From the IMG/VR virus record IMGVR_UViG_3300026510_000012, positions 1 to 29,783 of that record: 29,783 bases of DNA; one strand, 5' to 3'. The notes under the pieces were generated by a model. It was given only the letters and a program-made list of their open reading frames with translations, searched no databases and was not told the DNA's origin. Positions 6,090-13,140 of this stretch are shown piece after piece. This DNA is from a virus. Positions within the stretch are counted from its first letter, which is position 1. The number at the start of each line of letters is the position of its first letter. Made by a program: the position numbers and the translations under genes.

Positions 6090-7273
6090 ATTATACTATA
6101 GGTATGGCTGGTACAGGTAAGTCAACTGAGCTTATTAAAAAGGCTAAGTCATTACCACCAGAAACAAGTATTGTTATAGCACCTACACACAAAGCACTAC
6201 ACAGGCTACAGCAGCATCTAACAAGTAATATAGAGGTTAAAACTATACATTCATTGCTTGGGTGGATACCTACTATAAATGAGAATGCTGAGCATATTAA
6301 CCATATAGACTCTACAGCTAAGCTAGATAAGCCACTAGGTGAGTACACACATATAGTTATTGATGAAATGGGTATGATGTCTGAAGAGATGTTCTTAGAT
6401 ATAGTAGGTAAAGTGGAGGAATACTCAGTATTCTCAGACACTGAAGAGTTAGATGTAGAAATACACTGCTTTGGTGATCCTTATCAACTATTACCAGTTA
6501 AAGGACAACAAATACAAACAGACCCTACTACAACAGTAGAATTAACTACTCAATACCGCTCAGAGAGTCCAGACATAGTAGCGCTGTTTACTAAGATGGT
6601 TAATTATATGAAAGGGACTAATACCTCAGACTTATCGACACCATACTCAGAAAATGTTAGACCTTTTGATATTAGTAAATTTAAGCAAGATGATAGATTA
6701 CTAGCATATACAAATAAAGCTGTTGGAGAATGGAACCAGAAAATAGCCAAGCAGCTAGGTATAAAATCTTATATAGGTCAAGAGGTTCAGCTAGGGAATA
6801 TGCTAGATACTATAGTATGTGATGAATTTATAAAGCCTTGTTTAGAGGATTTATTGGTTTGGAGAGAATCAGGTATATTGATACTACAGAATAACCAGAT
6901 TAATAAGAAGTTCTTAGAGGCATCCTTAAATGCACTTATAGCCAATAAAAATATTCAGTTTATTAGCTCAAATAATAAAATATACCCAGTAATAGTAGGC
7001 ATAGGTAAAGCAAACCAAGTAATTAAACAGGCTAAAGAGAAAGCTATCCAAGATAAAAAGTACTTTAAAGATGTATATGCTTTAGGTAGAGCATATATTA
7101 TGGACTATAGTTTCGCTAGTACAGTACATAAGAGTCAAGGTAATGAATGGGATACTGTATTTATAGATAAGAAAGATATTCAAAAATCTATTTTAAATAA
7201 TACATATTATATCGCTTATGCACGTATGTTATACGTCTCAATTTCTCGTGCAAGACATATTATCTATATATAA
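6077..7273 (+). CDS. RecD/Dda-like SF1B DNA helicase
   Basis: ATP-dependent 5'-3' DNA helicase of the RecD/Dda/Pif1-like superfamily 1B, 398 residues. Visible motifs in order: Walker A GMAGTGKST (9-17); motif Ia APTHKA (35-40); Walker B VIDEMGMM (94-101); motif III GDPYQLLPV (133-141); motif IV QYRS (159-162); motif V TVHKSQGNEWDTVF (about 352-365); motif VI YVSISRAR (about 386-393). It lacks the large N-terminal RecD extension, as expected of a stand-alone phage enzyme like T4 Dda. Start 6077 has AAGGAG nine bases upstream. Being last in the P4 transcript, it probably helps remodel forks or removes proteins during phage replication or recombination. Function follows from family and is not tested here. 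Confidence 0.87.
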   Translation: MLKINYTIGMAGTGKSTELIKKAKSLPPETSIVIAPTHKALHRLQQHLTSNIEVKTIHSLLGWIPTINENAEHINHIDSTAKLDKPLGEYTHIVIDEMGMMSEEMFLDIVGKVEEYSVFSDTEELDVEIHCFGDPYQLLPVKGQQIQTDPTTTVELTTQYRSESPDIVALFTKMVNYMKGTNTSDLSTPYSENVRPFDISKFKQDDRLLAYTNKAVGEWNQKIAKQLGIKSYIGQEVQLGNMLDTIVCDEFIKPCLEDLLVWRESGILILQNNQINKKFLEASLNALIANKNIQFISSNNKIYPVIVGIGKANQVIKQAKEKAIQDKKYFKDVYALGRAYIMDYSFASTVHKSQGNEWDTVFIDKKDIQKSILNNTYYIAYARMLYVSISRARHIIYI

Positions 7274-7300
7274 AATAAATATCCATATTGGAGATATACA

Positions 7301-7334
7301 TTTAATCTTCGTTTAATAATTAATACGTTATAAT
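7301..7334 (+). promoter_or_regulatory. Promoter P5, phased TTTAAT / TATAAT type
   Basis: TTTAATCT begins at 7301, a second TTTAAT lies at 7312-7317, and TATAAT at 7329-7334 is preceded by CGT. Same spacing as the others. The predicted start near 7341 puts a hairpin (7345-7371) at the very 5' end of the message for the 7438 and SSB genes. Confidence 0.65.
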
Positions 7335-7344
7335 TATATTATCA

Positions 7345-7371
7345 ATTAAGAGGATATAAAATCTTCTTAAT
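7345..7371 (+). promoter_or_regulatory. 5' leader stem-loop downstream of P5
   Basis: A 10-bp stem (attaagagga / tcttcttaat, one G-U pair) with a TATAAAA loop starts within about five bases of the predicted transcript start. A 5'-terminal stem-loop commonly protects abundant phage mRNAs from decay. About 65 more leader bases follow, including a 16-codon frame from ATG 7377 to TAA 7427 without a good ribosome binding site. Confidence 0.45.
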
Positions 7372-7437
7372 CGGAAATGAACCGCCGTAAAGAGTCTACT
7401 AAATTCGTGCAGCCTAAGCACACTTAAAGGATAAACA

Positions 7438-7929
7438 ATGGCAACAAAAAAAGAAGTATTTGAAACAACATCAAAAGCAGTAGAGGCATTATGCACTCAG
7501 TTTAAAACACCAGCACCATTTAATGAGAAGTTACAAGCTATTCTTGCAGACAACTTAGCGCCTAAAACAGCAGGTATGACAGTTAACCTTGATGAGGTAA
7601 CTCGTAAAGATGCAAATGGTAAAATCACTGAAATTCAATGTTCAGTTAGCGGTAAATGGTTACCTGCAACTAAAGAGTACTTTTACGAAGAAAAAGCTGA
7701 AGGTAAAGGTATTGTTGCACTCGATGGCTCACATCTTAAAAGGCTTTCCCGTCAAGCAGAATCTGTTCGTAAACAATTCATAAAAGCTCAACAAGCTTCT
7801 GAAAAAGCAGTTATGGCAGATGTACTTTCCGGTGACTTAACTCCAGATAAAGCTAAAGAAGCTCTTGAAGCTATTAAAGCTAAAAAACCTGATTACTCTT
7901 CAGTAGGTCTTTTAAAAGACTCTGAGTAG
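7438..7929 (+). CDS. Hypothetical protein, probably abundant, 163 aa; paralogue of the protein at 653
   Basis: Unknown function. Strong start: cttaaaggataaaca before ATG, a promoter with a long structured leader (P5), and codon use richer in GC-ending and CGT codons than neighbouring genes, suggesting high expression. The N-terminus (FNEKLQAILADNLAPKTAG, about residues 28-46) aligns with the 151-residue protein at 653. The middle IQCSVSGKWLPATKEYFYEEKAEGKG resembles the presumed zinc segment of that paralogue but keeps only one Cys. The C-terminus is a long charged helix (about residues 93-152). Co-transcription with the single-strand-binding protein suggests a role in replication or nucleic-acid binding. 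It is followed by a UUCG hairpin and a long inverted repeat. Confidence 0.7.
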   Translation: MATKKEVFETTSKAVEALCTQFKTPAPFNEKLQAILADNLAPKTAGMTVNLDEVTRKDANGKITEIQCSVSGKWLPATKEYFYEEKAEGKGIVALDGSHLKRLSRQAESVRKQFIKAQQASEKAVMADVLSGDLTPDKAKEALEAIKAKKPDYSSVGLLKDSE

Positions 7930-7938
7930 TCAAGCGCT

Positions 7939-7952
7939 TCTCCTTCGGGAGA
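7939..7952 (+). terminator. UUCG tetraloop hairpin after the 7438 gene
   Basis: A 5-bp stem tctcc/ggaga closes a cTTCGg tetraloop. It is directly followed by the longer inverted repeat at 7952-8009. Probably an RNA stability or processing element, since there is no T-run. Confidence 0.5.
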
Positions 7953-8009
7953 TGACTTAAGTAGCACCTCAAACACTAAAGGTATTTCCAGAGGTGCTAC
8001 TTAAGTCAT
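7952..8009 (+). repeat. 19-bp perfect inverted repeat between the 7438 gene and SSB
   Basis: Arms 7952-7970 and 7991-8009 are perfect reverse complements of 19 bases, with a 20-base loop. The RNA would form a 19-bp duplex next to the smaller hairpin at 7939. No T-run follows. A long perfect stem between two co-transcribed genes is the shape of an RNase III processing site, or of a partial terminator setting the ratio of the two proteins. Confidence 0.75.
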
Positions 8010-8078
8010 AAGGGCTTAGTGTGATTTGTCAAGACAATTCTAAAACATTTAAGAACAACTAAAACAAAGGAGCCAAAG

Positions 8079-8726
8079 ATGGCAAAGTGTAAAACAAAAG
8101 TAGCAGAATTAAAGTATGTATTTATTGACGGTGAAGGTCGTAATCAAGCAATGCCAGGTGAAGCACCCCGTATGCAATATGTAGTTAGTGCTGTAATGAA
8201 AAAAGATAGTCCGGAACATAAATTCTTACTTGAGCAAATTGATGCAGAGTGGAAAACTTATAAAGAAAAATTTGGTGTTAAAGGTCTTCCAAAGACTAAT
8301 GGTATCAAAGATGAAATGGCTAAAGACCCTAACGGTGAAATTGACCCAGCAACTGAAGAGGTTAAAAAGATACCTACAGGTAATGTTATTGCAACATTCA
8401 AAACAAATACTAAGTGGCCAGATGGTAATCCACAAATAGTTAAAGTTTATGACCATAAAGGTAATGACATTACAGCTGCTGTGACAAATGCATCTTGGTC
8501 AATTGGTAACGGTTCAACTGGTATAGTTCATGGTTCTTGTGTTGCTAATAATGTTGGTGGTACTCATAAAGTAACTTTATACCTTACAGCTATTCAACTA
8601 GCAAAACTAGTTAAGTATGAGGGTAATGAAGTTGAGGCCGAAGAAATTGATGGTGAAGACATTGATTTAGGTGATGCAGTTAGTGCTATCCCAACTGAGG
8701 AAACTCAAGAAGGTCCTAAGCTTTAA
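8079..8726 (+). CDS. Single-stranded DNA-binding protein, T7 gp2.5 / DUF2815-like
   Basis: Coats single-stranded DNA at the replication fork and recruits polymerase and helicase. The 215-residue protein has the gp2.5/DUF2815 look: an N-terminal strand region (residues 8-40), a long lysine-rich insertion, then the OB-fold end with IVKVYDHKGNDI (120-131), WSIGNGSTGIV (140-150) and THKVTLYLTAIQLAKLVKY (162-180). An acidic tail follows (EVEAEEIDGEDIDLGD, about 184-199), as in gp2.5 where the tail contacts partner proteins. Here the last residues are GPKL instead of the terminal aromatic residue of T7. Ribosome binding site AAAGGAG is strong. It is followed by an intrinsic terminator, so it is expressed with the 7438 protein, probably at high level. 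Confidence 0.75.
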   Translation: MAKCKTKVAELKYVFIDGEGRNQAMPGEAPRMQYVVSAVMKKDSPEHKFLLEQIDAEWKTYKEKFGVKGLPKTNGIKDEMAKDPNGEIDPATEEVKKIPTGNVIATFKTNTKWPDGNPQIVKVYDHKGNDITAAVTNASWSIGNGSTGIVHGSCVANNVGGTHKVTLYLTAIQLAKLVKYEGNEVEAEEIDGEDIDLGDAVSAIPTEETQEGPKL

Positions 8727-8752
8727 AATAAGGCCACTTATATGGCCTTATT
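8727..8752 (+). terminator. Intrinsic terminator after SSB
   Basis: A perfect 10-bp stem (aataaggcca / tggccttatt) with loop CTTATA starts at the SSB stop codon and is followed by ATTTCTCATT. The GGCC core and T-rich exit fit a rho-independent terminator separating SSB from the polymerase gene; read-through probably supplies the polymerase message. Confidence 0.7.
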
Positions 8753-8796
8753 ATTTCTCATTAATCTGAGATACAACTAAATTAAAGGAAACTGAG

Positions 8797-10491
8797 ATGA
8801 TACAGTATAAACAAATTAGAGACTTAACAGAGCTTCCACAATTCTCCATAGATTATGAAATATTTAGTGATATTGAGACACAAGGATTATATATTAATAC
8901 TAGACTAGTACAGGTATATCAACCAGAGACTAGTGAGTTAATATATATAATTGACTGTGACTATGTAGGCCTAGAAGAAGTTAAGCAATGGCTAAAACCA
9001 TTTCATACGGTATGGCAAGGTGCTTCATACGATTTTGGCACTCTTAATATGACTACAGAGAAATTTGATGATACTCTATATCTAGCTAGAATAGCTTATC
9101 CAGAGTGGCAGAATTTTACATTAGATAATATAGTTAAGATGCTAGGCTATAGCCATTTATATGATAGCTTAGATAAAAAGAAATTACAGAAGATGGGTTT
9201 TGTTAGAGGTGCATACCTTAGCAAAGACCAACTAAGATATAGTGCAACTGATGTATATGCTCTATCACTTATTTGGAAAGATGAGAAGATACAAAAAGCT
9301 AGAGAAGTCTTAGCATATAAAGTAGATATACTTAGTATGAAATATGCTATAGAGTATCAGCAAAATGGATTAATCCCTGATAGAGCAGCAGTCCGTAAAG
9401 AACTAGATGCTATTGAAGATGAAATAGAATCTAACTATATTGAATTAGATGGACTTAATCCTAACTCGCCTAAGCAAGTTAAAGAGGCTCTTGGTACCGA
9501 TAGTAGCTCTAAGGAAGTACTAATTAAATTAATTGCACAAGGTAGTAGATTAGCAGAACTAGTTTATAAACAGCGGCGACTATTAAAGCGTAGAACTATG
9601 TTAAATAGTTATAATGCTACTATGGTATACACTCGTTTTAATGTTGCTGGAGCAGCGACTGGTAGGTTTACTTCAACTGGCGGTGACCTAGACTACGGTA
9701 TTAATGCTCAACAAATTCCAAGAGACCTACAGTATATTTTTAATACTAATACTGAAAATACAGTGGTAATCCATGCTGACTATTCAACAGCAGAGTTAAG
9801 AGCTGGAGCAAGTATTATGCGTGATGAAGCAATGTATGAAGAGCTTAAGGCTCATATGGACTTACATAAGATTGCAGCAACTATGGCTTCCGGCGTTCCT
9901 ATAGAGCAGATTGATAAGGGACTACGACAAAAAGGTAAAGCAGTTAGTTTTGGTAAGATATTTGGGCAAAGTTGGAAGAGCTTTATTGAATTTGCGTATG
10001 TGAACTATGGTGTTATATTTACTGAAGAGGAGTCACAAGAAATCCATAGTAAATATAATACTAAATATACAGGCATTAGTGTATATCATAAGAAGTGGTG
10101 GAATAACTATAAAACCCATATGGTTAGTACACCATTAGGCCATAGGAATAAAGCAAGGCTAGGTACAGATGCTATTAACTATGCTACTCAAGGGTGTATA
10201 GCAGAGACCATGAAATTAGCTATACATTATTTATGCTCAGATTATCCAGAGGCTACAAAGTACATATTCAATGTAGTCCATGATGCTGCATATCTTAGAG
10301 TACCTAAAGGTAAGGAAAAAGTATGGTCAGAACGATTAGTTGATGCAATGGCTAAAGGGTGGCAAGAAATATGCAAGGTTCCAATGTTATATTATAAAGA
10401 TATACCAATGCCAATTGAACTAGAGTATACTAATGATAATGGATATTTTTGTAAAGAAGTTGAAAAAGGAGAAGAACTATGGATAGCTTAG
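8797..10491 (+). CDS. Family A DNA polymerase with 3'-5' exonuclease
   Basis: Replicative DNA polymerase of 564 residues, short as in T7-like phages and lacking a 5' nuclease domain. The exonuclease domain shows SDIETQGL (Asp25, Glu27), ASYDFGTL (Asp79), FDDTLYLARI (Asp91/92) and YSATD (Tyr148 and Asp152). The polymerase domain shows motif A HADYSTAEL (Asp328), motif B RQKGKAVSFGKIFGQ (Arg377, Lys381, Phe385) and motif C VHDAAYLRV (His495, Asp496). The usual Glu after the catalytic Asp of motif C is Ala497 here. Phe385 at the ribose-contact position is like E. coli Pol I rather than T7 Tyr526. It lies after SSB and overlaps the exonuclease gene by 13 bases. A thioredoxin-binding insert as in T7 is not obvious. 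Confidence 0.92.
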   Translation: MIQYKQIRDLTELPQFSIDYEIFSDIETQGLYINTRLVQVYQPETSELIYIIDCDYVGLEEVKQWLKPFHTVWQGASYDFGTLNMTTEKFDDTLYLARIAYPEWQNFTLDNIVKMLGYSHLYDSLDKKKLQKMGFVRGAYLSKDQLRYSATDVYALSLIWKDEKIQKAREVLAYKVDILSMKYAIEYQQNGLIPDRAAVRKELDAIEDEIESNYIELDGLNPNSPKQVKEALGTDSSSKEVLIKLIAQGSRLAELVYKQRRLLKRRTMLNSYNATMVYTRFNVAGAATGRFTSTGGDLDYGINAQQIPRDLQYIFNTNTENTVVIHADYSTAELRAGASIMRDEAMYEELKAHMDLHKIAATMASGVPIEQIDKGLRQKGKAVSFGKIFGQSWKSFIEFAYVNYGVIFTEEESQEIHSKYNTKYTGISVYHKKWWNNYKTHMVSTPLGHRNKARLGTDAINYATQGCIAETMKLAIHYLCSDYPEATKYIFNVVHDAAYLRVPKGKEKVWSERLVDAMAKGWQEICKVPMLYYKDIPMPIELEYTNDNGYFCKEVEKGEELWIA

Positions 10492-11384
10492 TTGAAATAG
10501 ATATAGATGACCAAGGGATGGTTATGCCACCAAAGAATGATAAGATACTACTCATCGATGCTGATACTATTGCATATACAGTGTGTCTTAATACGGAGGT
10601 TGCGGAAGAAGTATTAGCGGATTACATGTATACGCCAATGGAGTGGGATGCTATAGTTAATGACCCAAACTATGTTGAAGAAGATGGCTGTGTATATGTA
10701 ACTGACTCTGCTTTAGCACTAAGTAAAGCAGAAGATAAACTGCAACGTATTATGGATAAAACAGGCTGCTCTAAGTTTAAGCTACACTTTACAGGTAGTG
10801 GTAAGAATAATTTTAGATATAAAATAGCTCCCAACTATAAGGCTAATCGTACTGGAAGAACTCCAGCTGGGCTTGGGCAACTTAAAATAGATTTAGCAGA
10901 AAAATATCAAGGTACTATTCATGAAGGCTGGGAAGCTGATGACTATGTTGTTTATTCTAAGCTTAAAGAACCAGAGAAATACTTACTCACAGCAATTGAT
11001 AAAGATGTATTAAATAGTATTGAGGGAACTCATTTTAATTACTATGAGTCAGCCCTATATAGTAAAGACATGCACTTCCAAGAAGTATCTAAGCATACTG
11101 CTATGACTTGGAGGTATATACAAACACTAACAGGTGATAAGACTGATGGTATTGAGGGACTTAATAGAGTAGGACCTAAGACTGCTGAGAAGATTATAGC
11201 TGGTAAGTTTAGTCACGGTGAGATTTGGAAAGCAGTAGTTGAAGCCTATAAGATGAAAGGTAAAACAGAGGAAGATGCTATACTAACTCTTAATTTAGTT
11301 GATATGCAATTATTAACTGAGGATAAAGATAATAATCTATATATTAAATTAAGAACAAAGGAGGAGATGAATGAGCTTAAATAG
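10479..11384 (+). CDS. 5'-3' exonuclease, T7 gp6-like
   Basis: FEN/PIN-type 5'-3' exonuclease of about 301 residues that removes RNA primers and degrades host DNA in T7-like phages. Acidic metal-binding residues appear in order: LLIDADTIAY (Asp27, Asp29), GWEADDYV (Glu152, Asp154, Asp155), TAIDKDVL (Asp174, Asp176) and TGDKTDGI (Asp220, Asp223). A helix-two-turn-helix GPKTAEKII (about 232-240) follows, and the basic arch KIAPNYKANRTGR lies at about 115-127. Start 10479 overlaps the polymerase end and has AAGGAG seven bases before it. Together with the polymerase it supplies the Pol I-like repair and Okazaki activities split over two genes. The end overlaps the next gene by 14 bases. Confidence 0.88.
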   Translation: MDSLVEIDIDDQGMVMPPKNDKILLIDADTIAYTVCLNTEVAEEVLADYMYTPMEWDAIVNDPNYVEEDGCVYVTDSALALSKAEDKLQRIMDKTGCSKFKLHFTGSGKNNFRYKIAPNYKANRTGRTPAGLGQLKIDLAEKYQGTIHEGWEADDYVVYSKLKEPEKYLLTAIDKDVLNSIEGTHFNYYESALYSKDMHFQEVSKHTAMTWRYIQTLTGDKTDGIEGLNRVGPKTAEKIIAGKFSHGEIWKAVVEAYKMKGKTEEDAILTLNLVDMQLLTEDKDNNLYIKLRTKEEMNELK

Positions 11385-12072
11385 TAAGTATAAAAAATTA
11401 ATATCATATATACTAGATAATGGCGAATTACAGAGTGGTAGAAATGGCAATACACTTATTATACCTCATTATAGTTTTACATTAGATTTTAGAAAAGATA
11501 ACTCTTTACTAAGCTTACGTAAAATGTATGTTAAAGGTATTAAAGGTGAGTTTAAAACCTTAGTAAGTACTATACCTTTAACTAATGTTAGTCAATTTGA
11601 AGCTAATGGTTGTATGTATTGGAAAGACTGGGCTGGGACTAATGGTGAGCTTAATTTAGATTATTATAATGAGTTACACCCAGCATTGGATAATATAATT
11701 TGGCAAATTAAGCGAGACCCAAGTAGCCGTAGACATGTTATTAGTCTATGGAATAATGAGCATGCCTTTGATAATTCTTTATCATTACACTGTTGCTGGC
11801 ACAATCTAACATTTTCAGTAATTAATAATATATTACACCTTACATGGACTCAACGCTCAGTAGATACTATGGTAGGTTTACCAAGTGATATATTACTAAG
11901 TGATTTATTCATGCAGTATGTAGCTGAAGCAACAGGTACTATAGTTGGTAGTTGTATGTTTAGTTTATCTAATGTTCATATTTATGAGGAGCATATAGAA
12001 GGTGCTAAAGAGCTACTTAATAGAACAGAGGTAGATTTTGAGAAACCTCTTAAATTTGAGTTAAAGGCTTAG
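11371..12072 (+). CDS. Thymidylate synthase family enzyme, possibly dCMP-specific
   Basis: Folate-dependent pyrimidine C5 methyl- or hydroxymethyltransferase of 233 residues, shorter than the 264 of E. coli ThyA. Seen: Arg120-Arg121 (KRDPSSRRHVISLWN) for the nucleotide phosphate; LHCCWHNLTFSV with the catalytic Cys most likely Cys142; QRSVD (161-165); and NVHIY (201-205) with the conserved His and Tyr. The key Asn that reads the uracil ring (E. coli Asn177, in GLPFN) is Asp173 here (GLPSD). In T4 dCMP hydroxymethylase the same position is Asp, and the Asn-to-Asp change shifts E. coli ThyA toward dCMP. The enzyme may therefore make 5-methyl- or 5-hydroxymethyl-dCMP rather than dTMP. The start has a strong GGAGG. 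A DHFR-like gene follows two bases after its stop. Confidence 0.82.
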   Translation: MSLNSKYKKLISYILDNGELQSGRNGNTLIIPHYSFTLDFRKDNSLLSLRKMYVKGIKGEFKTLVSTIPLTNVSQFEANGCMYWKDWAGTNGELNLDYYNELHPALDNIIWQIKRDPSSRRHVISLWNNEHAFDNSLSLHCCWHNLTFSVINNILHLTWTQRSVDTMVGLPSDILLSDLFMQYVAEATGTIVGSCMFSLSNVHIYEEHIEGAKELLNRTEVDFEKPLKFELKA

Positions 12073-12073
12073 T

Positions 12074-12430
12074 ATGGTAGTAGGAACTATATTATTAACA
12101 AAGAGTAATAAATACATTGATACAGAAGGTAAATTACCTAAACGTCCAAAATTTGATAAAGAGCTATTAGCAGGATTGCTAAATAGTAATCCGGTTAGTG
12201 AAGAAGGCTATAAATTATTACCACCTTCACTACAAGCTTTATGTTATACTTCAATAGCTCCACAAATGAGAGTCCCAATAACTATTATAGAACTGGCTAA
12301 AGCAGAGTTACTAATAGTTTCTAGAAGTCCAGAAGACTTTGAAGGCGGTAAAGAGTTTAGGTTAGATAATTTTAAATGTTTAGTAAAAGATAGAAAGGTT
12401 GAATTATGGATTTTAAACAAGAAGCAATAA
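12074..12430 (+). CDS. Short DHFR-like protein, 118 aa
   Basis: Possible compact or degenerate dihydrofolate reductase. The N-terminus VVGTILLTKSNKYIDTEGK, then LP and RPKFDKELL, follows the DHFR pattern (strand, N.I...G.LP, then the folate Asp/Glu helix). GYKLLPPSLQ (45-54) recalls the GR.T..SLPPSLR segment. The end, LLIVSRSPEDFEGGKEF then a strand pair (about 79-114), recalls the DHFR ending with DFEGDT.F. However, it is about 40 residues shorter than typical DHFR and I cannot find the IGG.E.Y NADPH loop. It sits directly after the thymidylate synthase homologue, the classic place for DHFR. It could be an active minimal enzyme, a structural relic, or chance similarity. AAAGG is six bases before the start. 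Confidence 0.45.
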   Translation: MVVGTILLTKSNKYIDTEGKLPKRPKFDKELLAGLLNSNPVSEEGYKLLPPSLQALCYTSIAPQMRVPITIIELAKAELLIVSRSPEDFEGGKEFRLDNFKCLVKDRKVELWILNKKQ

Positions 12431-13026
12431 AAGAGGCACAAAAGTCCCCCTGCCAAAAACGTAAAGTAGGGGCTATTATAGTTAATAAGACTGGTAAAAT
12501 ATTAGCCCGTGGGCATAACTATCATCCTAATAATGATGATTGTGAGGACTTAGATGGAAATACTAAGCCTAATGTTATACATGCTGAGATTGCTGCGCTT
12601 AAACAACTAGAGGTTACTACAACTAGTGAAAGTACTATATATATAACGCATCCACCATGTAAAAATTGTTCTAAAGCTATTAAAAATCATAACTTAGAAG
12701 TAGTAATTATAGAAGACTTCATGAAATTTGATCGTGGTAAGCTTCGTTATGGATTAATACCACCAGAGGCTACTAAAGCGCTAGCTGAGGTATTAACATA
12801 TGGCGCTAAGAAATATAAGCCTAATAATTGGCAGAAAGCAGACGATACTTCTAGATACATTGACGCTTTATATAGGCATCTTGAGGCTTGGCGTGGTGGT
12901 GAAAAATTCGATAGTGAGAGTAAGTTACCTCATTTAGCTCATGCTCTCACTAATATTGCATTTTTAATTTATTTTGAAGATAAAATCAATCAAAATAATC
13001 ATATATCTCACATATATGGAGTTTAA
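12406..13026 (+). CDS. dCMP deaminase fused to a dATP/dGTP diphosphohydrolase-like (DUF5664) domain
   Basis: Two-domain nucleotide enzyme, 206 residues. Residues 1-105 are a zinc-dependent deoxycytidylate deaminase: the HAEIAALKQLE motif (His59, catalytic Glu61) and HPPCKNC (Cys85, Cys88). That would turn dCMP into dUMP. Residues 108-192 match DUF5664, known in some phages as the dATP/dGTP diphosphohydrolase (MazZ-like) domain: KFDRGKLRYGLIPPEA, LTYGAKKY, NW, SRYIDALYRHLEAWRGGE and LPHLAHALTNIAFLIYFE. That fold removes pyrophosphate from purine dNTPs in phages that alter their dNTP pool. The deaminase half is short, so regulation by dCTP/dTTP may be lacking. Start 12406 has AAAGG seven bases before it and lies inside the end of the DHFR-like gene. 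An intrinsic terminator follows. Confidence 0.8.
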   Translation: MDFKQEAIKEAQKSPCQKRKVGAIIVNKTGKILARGHNYHPNNDDCEDLDGNTKPNVIHAEIAALKQLEVTTTSESTIYITHPPCKNCSKAIKNHNLEVVIIEDFMKFDRGKLRYGLIPPEATKALAEVLTYGAKKYKPNNWQKADDTSRYIDALYRHLEAWRGGEKFDSESKLPHLAHALTNIAFLIYFEDKINQNNHISHIYGV

Positions 13027-13030
13027 AATT

Positions 13031-13060
13031 TTATCTAAGATGTTTCATCATCTTAGATAA
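13031..13060 (+). terminator. Intrinsic terminator after the dCMP deaminase fusion gene
   Basis: A perfect 12-bp stem (ttatctaagatg / catcttagataa) with loop TTTCAT, followed by TTTTATCC. It ends the nucleotide-metabolism block ahead of promoter P6. Confidence 0.7.
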
Positions 13061-13084
13061 TTTTATCCTTCACGGAGATTTGAG

Positions 13085-13118
13085 ATTAAACTAAATTTAA
13101 TAATTAATATGATATAAT
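13085..13118 (+). promoter_or_regulatory. Promoter P6, phased TTTAAT / TATAAT type
   Basis: ATTAAACT (13085, a variant of TTTAATCT), TTTAAT at 13096-13101, then TG, one base and TATAAT at 13113-13118 (extended -10). Same 28-base start-to-start spacing. It should drive the HTH, MazG-like, ligase and later genes as far as the terminator at 16931. Confidence 0.65.
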
Positions 13119-13140
13119 ATAAATTCAATAGGAGGAATAA

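Noticed and set aside
6091-6441. 116-aa minus-strand frame in the RecD-like helicase
   Set aside because: Antisense to conserved Walker motifs, no ribosome binding site and no promoter.
7377-7427. 16-codon leader ORF (MNRRKESTKFVQPKHT)
   Set aside because: The only GG-rich bases are two to three bases from the ATG, too close for a working ribosome binding site, and no attenuator structure is coupled to it. Left as a remark only.
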